Assembly: GCF_033958435.1 (NCBI RefSeq)
Contig: NC_134141.1
Span: 98,311,001-98,375,000, forward strand
Origin: Carettochelys insculpta
Taxonomy: Eukaryota; Chordata; Testudines; Carettochelyidae
Length of the DNA stretch: 64,000 nucleotides
Direction: 5' to 3'
Shown here piece by piece: positions 23,123 to 33,510 of the stretch; within the stretch, counting starts at the first letter, position 1, and each line of letters starts with the position of its first letter. Below the pieces are notes generated by a model. It saw nothing but the letters and a program-made list of their open reading frames with translations. It was not told the origin of the DNA and searched no databases. The position numbers and the translations under genes were made by a program.

Positions 23123-23415
23123 GGGCTTGTCTACGCTACCACCTTCCTTCAAAGGAAGGATGGTAATTAGGGTGTTGGGAGTTTCCAAATGAAATTTCAA
23201 GGTGTAAAGGGACTTCGAAGTTGCCCCAGCACTTTGAAGTACCGGTGGGCGAGCTGCGGCTAGAGTCACGCAGGTACTTGGAAGTTTAAACCTTCTAAGT
23301 TGCCGCGGGGGCGGGAGCGGGGGGATTTGCTTAATGAAGAGCTGTGTATGAAGTGCAGCACATCATTACTAAACTCTCAATACCCTAATTCGAAGGTGGT
23401 AGTGTAGAGAAGCCC
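23123..23415. mobile_element. Harbinger-type MITE (GGGCTTGTCTACGC family)
   Basis: The termini GGGCTTGTCTACGCTACCACC and the complement of GGGCTTCTCTACACTACCACC are flanked by TAT on both sides (23120-23122 and 23416-23418). Internal blocks include GGTAATTAGGGTGTTGGGAG, GACTTCGAAGTTGCC and GAAGTGCAGCAC. A truncated relative is present at 61013. Length is 293 bp. Confidence 0.85.
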
Positions 23416-23424
23416 TATAGGAAT

Positions 23425-23840
23425 AACGATATAGAAAAGGCACAAATATTACATGAAGATTTGTGATTTGTATTTGGAAAAAACAAGTAGATGTTACATG
23501 AGAATTCCAGTTCATACTTCCAGTTTATTTACTAAGTAAGGATGGTATTAAAAAAGCATGTAGAAATAAACATTTTAAAATCAGCAGGCCCAGCTAACTT
23601 GCACCCAATAGTCCTAAAAGAATTGTCTGAGGAGACCTCCGCTCCACTGATGTTATTTTTCGATAAAACTTGGAATATCATTGAAATTCCAGGACAGTCT
23701 AATGTACCAAAAAGGAAAAGGAGGATGATCTAGTCATTCTAGGCCAGACATCAATTCTGAGAAAGTAACACTGACACAGAATTTGATTAAGGTACTAGAA
23801 GGTAGTTCCTTCTGACCTTAAAAGAATTTATGAATCTTGG
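23425..23840 (+). mobile_element. CR1 LINE fragment, sense, internally deleted
   Basis: The plus-strand frame at 23572-23690 reads KSAGPANLHPIVLKELSEET followed by PLMLFFDKTWN, the start of the CR1 reverse transcriptase domain. The copy then jumps to the CR1 3' end (GGTAGTTCCTTCTGACCTTAAA and GAATTTATGAATCTT), so most of the RT and 3' region is deleted. Confidence 0.85.
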
Positions 23841-26316
23841 ACAATTTTGTCTTTGTAAAGTTTAATGAAATGTCATTTTATGTAAATCCTGATCCTTAGG
23901 AGTCAAAGTTTTAATGGACTATGTTGTAACCTGGTCTTGGGATTTTAAGGAACACAGTGAAAGACTTCAGAAAATAATTCTGCAAGCAAGAAGAAGACAG
24001 CATCTCTGAACAACAAGCAAAGGAAGGGAGAGCCTAACAATGGCACAGAGAAAAAATAGAGGGAAATGGCTATTTTTTCATCAAGACAAAACAAAACATA
24101 GCAGTTAAAATGCCTGCTCTGCAATATGAAAGAAAGAGGCAGAATTTTCAGCTATTTGCCAAATTCAATCTAAAGGCTCCCATGGTCAATAAGCCCCAAA
24201 GGACCCTAATAGAACGTGGCATTGCCTAGTATTGAGAAGAGCGACAAAAACAGTCAAGGGACAAGGTAAAAACAATTAGTTGCATTTCTATCAATATCAC
24301 TAAATGAGTCAGAAAAGAAAAGGTGGGTATGGAAAACAATATGCTGGCAGTTTTGAATGATTATGTCATAGTTCATATCTATATACCATAAACCACTTGA
24401 AGAGTTATTTAAAAACCTTTACGTTGAGTAGTCTTTATGATCTGTGCCTGCACTAAGTAAAATACAATGCTGAGCTTGTAAGATATGGGGGTAAATCACC
24501 AATTGGTTTAAATTTTCATAACTCCACTGAAGTTAATTGGTCTATGATAATTTCTACCACGTGAAAATGTATTCCCTGATCTCTGTCAGAAACATCCATC
24601 AGATAATGGACTATAACTAGTAAACTGATGGACAGTGGTGCTTATTTTTATTTCTTTAAATTTTCCAAGCATTGAACTAACTGTTATTTCATACTGATGA
24701 ATATAAATTTCTGGAGATATCTGTATGCCTATTACTTCAGAGGTAGTATTATTCCAAAATATAAGAGAGAGAGAGCACATTTTGCATAAACTGAAATTAA
24801 TCTATTTACAAGACTGTCAGAAAGAGCAGAAATGAACCGCAATGTGATACCATCCTGATCATTTCCAGAAGAAATGGACGTACTAACATCCAGAGACTAG
24901 CTAAATTCTGGCTGATTGGGTCTGGTGGGGTATGGAAACTAGTTCTATGGCCCTGCGTGACATCTTGTCTATATTGTGTACAATTAAGATATATTATTGT
25001 ACATTAATGTAATGTCCACCTCTACATTAGGAGGACCCAATACTGGTCCCATTGGATTTAATGGAACCTTTTCACATTCCCTTAATTGGGAATTGCAGCA
25101 GATATTGCATCCATTTTTTTAGAAAATATTATAATTATCCCTAGAAAAATAGGTAAGTATTATATAAACTTCAAGAATTTTATGAGATTGCACTTTTAAA
25201 TTTTACTGTTAAAAGGGTGTTCTGATTGCTTGTAGTGTTGTTATATGTCTAACTATTATGCATAATAATTAAATAGTATCTCTTCATTTCCCAAGAAATC
25301 ACAAACCTTTTGTCATCATTAGACAAAATCAGGCTAAGTGTAAACACAGTCTAGTTTCCTCCATGTTTTTGTATTTGTATGCAGCAATTGTCAGCATGTT
25401 GGCAGTGGACGGTGATAAAGTGCATTTTTCTGCTCGGGTGGTTAGCCCTTTCATTTTTACAAGTGACAAAATAAAAATCTGCTGAAGAGTGAACATGCTG
25501 CTTTCACTGTGTCATCTCAGCCCTGCGGGTCATTTTATTATAAAAATGTAAAAATCCAGTCAATTTTATTTAATCAGCTGAAAAGGAAAAGTGTTTCCAG
25601 GTCATTAATCAAGTGCTCCTTCTCTGTGGGACTTGTCTCTTCAGAAACTACCATCTGAATCATTAATAAGCTGAAAAGATTTTGTGCCAGCAGGTTTTTG
25701 AGAAACCTAGATGTTATCAATATAACAGAAGTAAAGCAATTTGAGGTCAACAAATAAATCCTTATATATTCACTGCTTCCACAGCCCACACCTAGGTTAT
25801 TAAAGGAAAATATTTCCTTACTTCCTAAACATTTAATTGTATTGTTGGTAAACATTCAATTGTTTAGATTGTATTTTATTCTATAGTCCATAATTACATG
25901 TTTTAATATTACCTAATCTGATATTTACAGTAAACTTTTATCATGTGAATTGATCAAAACATAATGAGACAGTAGGAAGAGATAATTACTACTGTATCTA
26001 TAATAATAATAGTAATTAAACCACAGAAAACTACATTCAAAAATTGTCAAGGTTGAGACTTAAACCCATAGTAGCACAGAAGAAAATGAAGGCAAATATC
26101 ACATTTAAGTGAATCTGTTGTATATGCCTAGATCCTTCAGTAAAAGCCATTCAGGCTGAATTTTCATTCAGAGTTATGAGTTTCTTTCTTTGCATCTGAG
26201 TAAGTGGTCTTTTGGCATAAGAGAATAAGTACACTCACTTGTTTTACAGACATGTTTTGTGTGTCAGCTGAATTTGGTTCATATGATATGATCCTGAAAT
26301 ACACATGAATGATGGG
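23841..26316. other. Anonymous AT-rich sequence
   Basis: No exon, RNA gene or named repeat could be supported. Around 24495-24555, AATTTTCATAACTCCACTGAAG resembles the ancient dispersed repeat seen at 27160 and 36470. Confidence 0.45.
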
Positions 26317-26519
26317 TTGGTCATTTATAAAACAACAAGAAGTACTGTGGCACTTAATAGACCAACAGATATTTTGGAACATCAGCTTTTGTGGGCAAAC
26401 CGGGTCTTTGCCCATTAAAGCTTATGCTCCAAAATATCTGTTAGTCTATAAGGTGACACAGGACTTCTTGTTTTTGCAGATACAAACTAACATACCTACC
26501 CCTCTGATACTTGGTCATT
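26317..26519 (-). mobile_element. Fold-back (inverted) turtle SINE with 9-bp target duplication
   Basis: The insert at 26326-26510 is flanked by TTGGTCATT (26317-26325 and 26511-26519). Its right arm is a minus-strand SINE (complement of GGGGTAGG...TTTGTATCTGCAAAAACAAG...TATAGACTAACAGATATTTTGG). Its left arm is a plus-strand copy of the same body (AACAAGAAGTACTGTGGCAC...CAACAGATATTTTGGAAC). The two arms meet near 26400 and could form a hairpin of about 75 bp. The single pair of flanking repeats indicates one insertion event. Confidence 0.8.
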
Positions 26520-28550
26520 GACAGAATTTCATCCTTAAGTCTTACTCTCTTTTGTTGTTTGAATCTCAGATTTATGCAAAACACAATGACTACAAGCCAC
26601 AAAAATGTATGCAGTCCTTTTGGTAATGTTAAAAATAAAAATGTCAAAGGCTAGTTAAATATGGTTTTGTTCATTAATATGGCAGTGCAAAATGGTTTCT
26701 CTTAACATATGAACCTCTTAGTGTAAAGGACACAATCAACATTTTGATTAAAATAACTGTTGTATGCTATGAAGTATACAGTTTCCTATTTTATTTGAAT
26801 TTTTTCAAAGGTAGCTTTAGGAATCATGAAAGATGCCACATTAATAATTCTATACACTGGAAATTAGATTTTGATCTTAATCATACCATAAATTTAAATG
26901 AAGTAACTCTGGACACAGAGAATACCAATTCAGAAAACAAGTATAATTCTGATATAACAAAACATAACAGGTAACATTCACCACCCATTGTAACTTGCAT
27001 TCATGTTTCCTATCTGCATTCTTATGGTATGACTGTGAGGTCAGTACAGATCCTGCATAATTCTGTTCACTTCAGAGTTATGAAGGATTTACCTTAATGA
27101 GAGCAAGAGCAGAATTTTGCCCACAAATCACCAAAGAGCAACATTCAGTCAACTTAAGTGGAATTACTCCTGATTTGCTCCAGTGTACCAGCATGAAATA
27201 AGGCCTATGGGTTCCAGCAAGCATCAATATTAGGAGTAATGTCTTGCCAGATAGGAACTGGACTAAGATCACCAACTCATTTCATATAGTTGACCAAGCA
27301 ACTATTGGATGGTAATGACTGTTTGTTCCTAACAACTTACACTGTATTCAGAGCTGTGACTCCTTAGCCCATTTACCAATCCCCAAGTCTGACTTGCTCA
27401 GGAAACTGATAATGGGTTATGAAGTGTCTCACTAATGCAAAGGTGCAGTTCCCCCCACACCCTAAACTACCCAGTTGGCTGTATGGAAAATTTTTTCTTC
27501 CCCTGCTGTGATAATTTAAGATCTGGCAGAATTTTGTAATTTAGAGTCAGGGTTTTTTTTTTTTACAGTATTCTACTTGAAAATGAAATATTAGAGACGT
27601 TTTGTTCTTCATATTGACTAATCACTATGATATTTCTTTTTTGAAGAAAAAAAGTGGCAGCATAAAAATAACCTCATTTTATCACTTGTCTTGTTCCAAA
27701 ATCACCATTATAATAATTAGTCTATATTAAGGACAAAACATCTTAAAATGAAATTTTAGAGATAAAGGATTTTGAAAAAAAGTGTCTTGAATCACAAAGC
27801 TCTGCCAAGTCCTAAATTATCACAGCAGGAATAAAGATGCTGTAACAATGATAAAACAACTACCACAGAAGCTCAGTCTCAATTCACATTAAAATTCCTA
27901 CAATTTTTCTGAAAGAGATGTAGTAATTTTATGGTAATTGTTACTAATTATTTTTGGCAAGAAAGTATCAACAATTTTTTGAACAATGTCACTTGCCATT
28001 AATAAAAGTCTCACAGAACTCATTTTATGCATGCAAATACATTATTCTGTGCACCAGAAATTTGTAGCTGTACTGCAGATCAAAAGGAAAGACCTGAAAA
28101 TGGGGGATGAGGTCTAATTTTCAGTAATATCGTTTGCTGTATGTGCACCATGATAAAAACTAACAGAATAAGCAAAGCAGCTGATTAGCAGCTGTTCTGT
28201 CAGCAAATATTTGAAAAAGGAAGAGAATATATTTTATTTCTATACCTTTGATTCATAAACACTGATGAAGAGGCTGAATGTTATACTAAAAACAGAATTA
28301 AACAAGACACAAGTTCTTCCATGATTATAGAAAATACAGCAGTAAACTGCAGAATGCTAGTTTGGCTCAAATTCTGCTCAGTTACACTGCTCCCGGATTT
28401 AGCAATTTAACTGAAACTGGGTTTTGTTACTTTCTGCTCCCTACATTGCAGAAATACTAGACTTCTTTCTGTTTTTACCTCCCTTGATCAAATTCTTCCC
28501 TCTTTTATTCAACTGGAAAGGAAATATAGTTACATTAGGGTAGCTAAAGG
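26520..28550. other. Anonymous AT-rich sequence
   Basis: No gene is supported. Fragments at 27085-27205 (GAATTACTCCTGATTTGCTCC and neighbours) and 28370-28440 resemble the ancient dispersed repeat. A T-rich run lies at 27552-27564. Confidence 0.45.
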
Positions 28551-29100
28551 TAGGTTTACACAGTCATTATTTCAAAATAACTATCCTAGCATCCACACAA
28601 TGCAGCCACTATTTAGAAATAATTTCAAAATGGTGGTTGGTTTATTTTGAAATTGTTAAACCTCATTCTGGCTACGTCTACACTAGCACACTATGTCGAA
28701 GTAGCCTATTTTGAAGTAAGAACACGTCTTATTTGCTTAATGTTGCCACTCACTGTTCCAGAAGTGCTGTTATCACAATGCAAAACAGCCATGTAGACAG
28801 TGTTCCTCTGAAAAGAAGCCCCACTTTCAAAAGCACCCTTCTTCCTGAAAAGGAGGGGCCATTGTAGACATAGGTTTACAGGGTTCTTTTGAAAAAGGGT
28901 TGTTTTTTTTTTGAAAGAACCCCATCTACACTGTTTTTTTTCTTTAAATCTCTCTTCTGAAAAAGCAATTGGATGAGATTATGCAAATTAAGTGTGAGAT
29001 GTGCAAATCAGCGCTTCATTTGAACTTCCAATTTCTCTTATTTGCATTCCTCTTTCAAAAGAGGAATGTAGTGTAGATGCAGCCTGTCTTAACAATAGCT
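28551..29100. mobile_element. Nest of Harbinger-type MITE pieces
   Basis: At least three different MITE ends are mixed here. A GGTAGGTTTACACAGTCATTA end (28551) resembles the right end of the element at 56432. GGCTACGTCTACACTAGCAC followed by ACTATGTCGAAGTAGCC (28672) is the transposase-side end of the subfamily that hosts the large element at 47541. A palindromic MITE (28740-29090) ends in the complement of GGCTGCATCTACACTACATT. Exact nesting order could not be resolved by eye. Confidence 0.55.
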
Positions 29101-29563
29101 ATTTTGCAATAGGTGCTATTCCTTATAGAGGGTGCATCTACACTGGCCGTCTACTTCAAAGTAGCCGGCACAACATCGAAATAGCAGGCGTCATGTCTAC
29201 ACATGCCGTGCGCTATTTTGATGTTGAAATCAATGTTAGGTGGTGAGACATCAAAATCGCTGTTCCTATCCGAAGATGGGAATAGCGCCCTACTTCGACG
29301 TTCAACATCGAAGTAGGGTGTGTATAGATGATCCGCTTCCCACTACTTCAAAATAGCGGGGTCCTCCATGGCAACGATCAGCTGGGGGGTTGAGACACTC
29401 TGTCCAGCCCCTGCGGTGCCCTATGGTTCCCACGCGCAGCAGCCCTGAAAACACCACAGACCCGGATTTCCTGTGGCAGGAAGCTGAGAGCGAGCAGGCA
29501 GCAGCACATGCACTTGCTAGCCCTGCATGCCCTCTACAGACCCTGACCTGACTACCCAGCACC

Positions 29564-31113
29564 ATGGCATCCAGCCAGCCCCCAGAATGCCCCCAGGGCT
29601 CCCCCCCGAGGGGACCTAGGCACCGCTGGCAGCCAAACGGGGGGCCAAAAAGAGGCAGGGCCCTTCCTGGTCAGAGGCCGAGCTCTGAGACCTGCTGGGG
29701 CTCTGGGGTAAAGAGAAGGTGATCCACGTGATGGGGAGCAAGCGGCGGAAAGTGGAAGTGTTCACCTGATTGGCCGAGGGCCTGGCCTCCCAGGGTCACC
29801 CTGCCCGCACTCCGGATGGTGTCTGGAGCAAGAAGAAGGAGTTGCAGCAGGGTTACGCCCGGGCCTGGAACTTGTCCAGCCAGTCTGGGGAAACCCCTGC
29901 TGCTTGCCCCTATTACAGGGAGCTCAGGGTCATCCTGGGCCCCTGGGACACCTCCTTCCCTCAAGCCACCCTTGGCACCATGGCCAATGAGCCCCAGCAG
30001 GCCTCGGAGCCACAGTCCAGCCCAGAGGCCAGCCCCGCATCCCAGGACCCGCCTAAGGAGCCCCACCAGCTGAGGACGGCGAAGGAGGGGGTCCAGCAGC
30101 AAGGAGGGGGGGTGCCTCATAGAAATCCCCTCCTGGAGCACCAGCTGGGTGTCTTCCCACCGGGGTTCCCCAACCATGGCAAAGGATGGTCAGGTACATA
30201 CCCCACAGGGCACACACCCCTGGGCCACAGGGTGGGGGCACCAGACACAACCGAGAGCCTCACACACCCCAGCGGACCCTGACCCACAACTGCCCAGCCA
30301 CAACATGGTCCCAGGGTGATGGCATGGCCATCAGTGCCTGTCAGCACCCACACCTATCGACAGCACTGTGCCTGAACCCTGGGGGCAGGGAGACACCCTG
30401 CAATGGGGACACCCAACAGGGACATCACACGCACCAATGGGGACAGAGGCCCAGCACCCAAGAGGGGGTGGAGAGAACAGGCCATGGGCCAGGGCACAGT
30501 ACTACCAGCCTTCCCCACCCTCTCTGCAGCTGCACCATCTGAGGCCCCAGGCAGCCAGGCAAACTCCTTGGTCCCCAAGAGCCCGACAGAGGTCAGCCAC
30601 CACCAGCACCCAGGGACACCCCCAGGGTCAGCAGGACAGTCACGCCACCGCCGGATGCAGGGGATGGCCTCTGTGGACCCCCAGTTCCTGGCACTTCAGC
30701 AGCAAACGGAGGTGGCTGAGGAGAGACACCAGTTCAACCGGGAGGAGTCCACCCAGCACTGGGTGGCACGGCAGGAATTCATGGGCGTATTCAGGGCCAT
30801 AGCCGGGTTGATCCAGGAGCCTGTTGTCCAACTCCTGCCCCTCACTGCCCCCGACTGCCCCCCATGCCGCCCTTCCTGCCTCTCCACCTGCTGTCCTCCT
30901 GCTGCCCCACCTGCCCCACCACTTGCTGCACTGCCTGCCTCGCTGCCTGCTGCCCCACCTGCTGCGCCGCCTGCCATGCCTCCTGCCAGGCCCCCAGGAC
31001 CGGAGCCCACTGGGGCTGAAGACCAGCTGGTGGAGGCATCCTGGCCATACCTGCCAGTCCTCCCAGCCCCCAGCCGGCCATGCCGAGGACTGTGGACAAG
31101 AGGGGGGTCATGA
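29564..31113 (+). pseudogene. Myb/SANT-like Harbinger accessory protein, broken
   Basis: Homologous to the gene at 48003. The start ATGGCATCC (29564) is in a good context (ACCATGG). A C-run near 29604 shifts the frame, and the Myb/SANT helix region holds an in-frame TGA (29686-29688, after PSWSEAEL) and another stop in the VFT.LAEG stretch. The downstream LQQGYARAWNLSSQSGETPA and YYRELRVILGPWDTS segments are clear. The intron is shorter (about 30193-30530) and has no LTR-like insertion. Exon 2 ends with a Pro/Ala-rich tail at the stop at 31111-31113. Non-functional. Confidence 0.8.
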
Positions 31114-31411
31114 CCCCTACTCCCCCGGGGGTCGCGCCCCTCTACACACACCCCAGACTCATGGGCCAAGGGCCAAGCCATCCGCTGGGCCCCCATTTAT
31201 ATATAGTTGTCCCCCTTGTGTATAGTTGCTTCCCTTGTATATAGTTGTCCTCCTTTGTATATTGGTTGCAGTTTTGGTTGTGTACATAACACAGTTACCA
31301 GTTTTCAAAAATTCACAGTTTTATTTTCCAAAGAACCTGAGACGTGTGCTTGTTAGGGGGATGGTACGCGGGTGGTGTGGGGGGGCCCCCTGGGGCAGGT
31401 CAGGGAGGTCC

Positions 31412-31850
31412 TCAGTGGTCTCCCTGATCCAAATGGGCCCGCAGGGCCTCACAGACCCATATCCCCTTGCGGTGGGCCTGGCGACTGGGTGCGGTGGGTA
31501 GCTGGGGGAAACCTGTGTTGGCGTCAACTGCCCACCCCTGGATAAAGGCCTCCCCCTTGCTCTCGACAATATTGTGGAATGTGCCAGCATGCGCCCACAA
31601 CGAGGGGATGTTCTGGAGGCCGACATCCAGGTGGGCAAGGAGGTACAGCCAACAGCCCATCAGGCAGCTGAAGGTCTTCTCCAGCACATGGCGGGCACGG
31701 TTCAGGTGGGCATTGAACCGCTCCTGGCTGGTGTTGAGGTGGCCAATGTATAGGCTCATGAGCCAGGGCTGGAGGGGGTAGGCTGCATCCGTGGAGGGGC
31801 ACGGTGTTGTCCCTCAAAGGGAGCTCCCTCTGGGGAATGTAGGTCCCTGC
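31412..31850 (-). pseudogene. HARBI1-like transposase, 3' half only
   Basis: The minus-strand frame includes GTYIPQRELPLRDNT, then after frameshifts QERFNAHLNRARHVLEKTF and IVESKGEAFIQGWAV, matching the C-terminal half of the transposase at 50409-51164. The glutamate of RHVLEKTF aligns with the catalytic E. Both catalytic aspartates lie in the missing or scrambled part. An AATAAA complement (TTTATT at 31320-31325) is kept downstream. Inactive. Confidence 0.8.
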
Positions 31851-31954
31851 ATTTTGGTCCACTATGTTTGCATGCCCCTTTTGAAAGGGAGGGTCCAGTG
31901 TAGACATAGTGTAAGAGTAGACAGATCTCGGCAGAGTGGACAAAAGAGCATTCT

Positions 31955-33110
31955 CTCCATTGTTACCAGTATCTGGAAGGCTCTTACTTTGGGACAAATT
32001 CACTGAACTGGGAGACTGTGCAACAAAATGGCAAACAACAGTCATCAATAAATGCAAAATAATGCACACTGAAAAAACATGATCCTAATTACACACTGTA
32101 AGAGGGTGAGAGGAAGGCCAGGCAGGGCAGGGATTAAACAGGGCCCGTTGGCTCAATCAGCCCCACCCCAGTTCACACCTGCAACCAGTATCAGGCCTGG
32201 AGGCATATAAAGGGAGGGAAGCCAGCCCAGTTTGGGGCTGACCAGCCAAGGAGCTGTCTGTCAGGCAGCAGGGCCCGAGCCAGAGCTGCCACCCGATTGG
32301 CTGCTGTAGGGCATGGCCTCAGGACCCCCTCACCAGGCACAAAGTGGGGGAAGCTCCTCCCAGGGAACCCCTCTTCTGCCTAAGGGGGAACTAGATTCTT
32401 GGGTCCACGCCCCAAACTTATCCAATATAGTCTCAAGTGGGGCTGAAGACCCGCACCCCAGGCCCCGGCAAGAGGGCCTAGCCACTAGGCCACCCTGTCA
32501 CCAGTGGCAACCACTCACACACACACAAAATGGGATCTAAATTATGCATTTCCACTTAAGAAAGTGATGTGGAAGTCAGTGTGGATAGTTCTCTAAAAAC
32601 TTCCATTCAATGTGCAGACGCAGTCAGAATAGTGAACTGAATTTTAGGAACATTAGGAAAAGGACAGCTAAGATGGCAGTAAACATCATATGTCACTGTA
32701 TGAATCCATGGTAAGCCCACCCATTGAACACTATACACATTTCTGGAGTCTATAAAATAGTGAATGGTGTGGAGCACGTGAATAAGGAAGAGTTATTTAT
32801 TCCTTCACTAAGACAAGGGGTCACACAATGAAATTAATAGGCAGCAGATTTAAAACAAACAAAAGAAAGTATTTCCTCACACATTGCACAATCAACCTGC
32901 AGAACTCATTGCCAGCGGGTGTTCTGATGGCCAAAAGTACATCTGGGTTCAAAAAAGAATTAGATTTCATGGAGCATAGGGGCAGAGATGCAATCCCAGG
33001 CTCTAGGTGCCCATATCTAATCATTGCTAGAAAGTAGGGGTGTATGATGGAGGATGGATCACGTGTTTTCTCATTACCTACAGTCTTCTCTCCGATTACC
33101 CTTTTCGTGA
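31955..33110 (+). mobile_element. CR1-like LINE 3' region, sense, interrupted
   Basis: CTGGGAGACTGTGCAACAAA, then GCAAAATAATGCACACTG, resume after the insertion as GATAGTTCTCTAAAAACTTC and AATGTGCAGACGCAGTCAG. GTGTGGAGCACGTGAATAAG and GCAGCAGATTTAAAACAAAC follow. This is the C-terminal RT and 3' region of the LINE also seen at 45095. It is split by a 421-bp insertion at 32097-32517. Confidence 0.8.
32097..32517. mobile_element. LTR-like insertion in CR1
   Basis: The segment is absent from the other CR1 copy. It begins TGTAAGAGGG and ends CCACTCA, giving TG...CA termini, with CACAC on each side (32092-32096 and 32518-32522). A TATAAAG (32216-32222) lies about 120 bp in, as expected for U3. 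The direct repeat lies in a CA-rich run, so its exact limits are ambiguous. A solo LTR is the best reading; a GC-rich non-LTR insertion is possible. Confidence 0.45.
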
Positions 33111-33185
33111 TGTATGACACAATAGTTTACATTTTATATGTAAGTTTGCATCAGCTCTTCTAATTTGATTGACATATATGTAGTA

Positions 33186-33508
33186 CAGTTGAACCTCTCT
33201 GCTTCAGCACTCTCTCGTCGAGCAACATCCATAATCCAGCATGATGTTAGTTAGTTAGTGGATGGCCACTTATCATGGGTGTGACCAAGTTTCCATGCTC
33301 CCATAAATTTGTTTATAGCCACCATGCTAGCTCTCAGTGTTCTGCGCTGTCACTTAGCTGTAATTTACCCCAAATGTCTTCTAAGAGCCCAGTAAGCAGT
33401 GGAAGTGTTGGTAATGCTGCTAGACAATATTGACCTCCTGTGGCTCAGCAAATTCTCTTGTTCAGCACATCAGGTCCTGAGGGTGCTGGACTAGAGAGGT
33501 TTAGCCTG
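33186..33508. mobile_element. Tigger/pogo-like MITE, copy 1
   Basis: The ends CAGTTGAACCTCTCTGCTTC and the complement of CAGGCTAAACCTCTCTAGTCC are flanked by TA (33184-33185 and 33509-33510). Internally it has TTAGTTAGTTAGTGGATGGC, CTTCTAAGAGCCCAGTAAGC and AATATTGACCTCCTGT. The copy at 60199 shares the same blocks in the same order. Length is 323 bp and it is non-coding. Confidence 0.9.
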
Positions 33509-33510
33509 TA

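Larger units (their letters stand above)
29130..31908. mobile_element. Decayed two-gene Harbinger copy with a chimeric right end
   Basis: The left end GGGTGCATCTACACTGGCCG is the complement of the right end of the host element at 52860, and the first 270 bp follow that element closely. It contains a broken Myb/SANT-like gene on the plus strand and the 3' half of a transposase gene on the minus strand, the same convergent layout as 47567-52203. The transposase is cut near 31850. There the sequence passes directly into TTTGCATGCCCCTTTTGAAA and AGTGTAGACATAG, an end belonging to another MITE family. No target repeat was identified. Confidence 0.8.
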
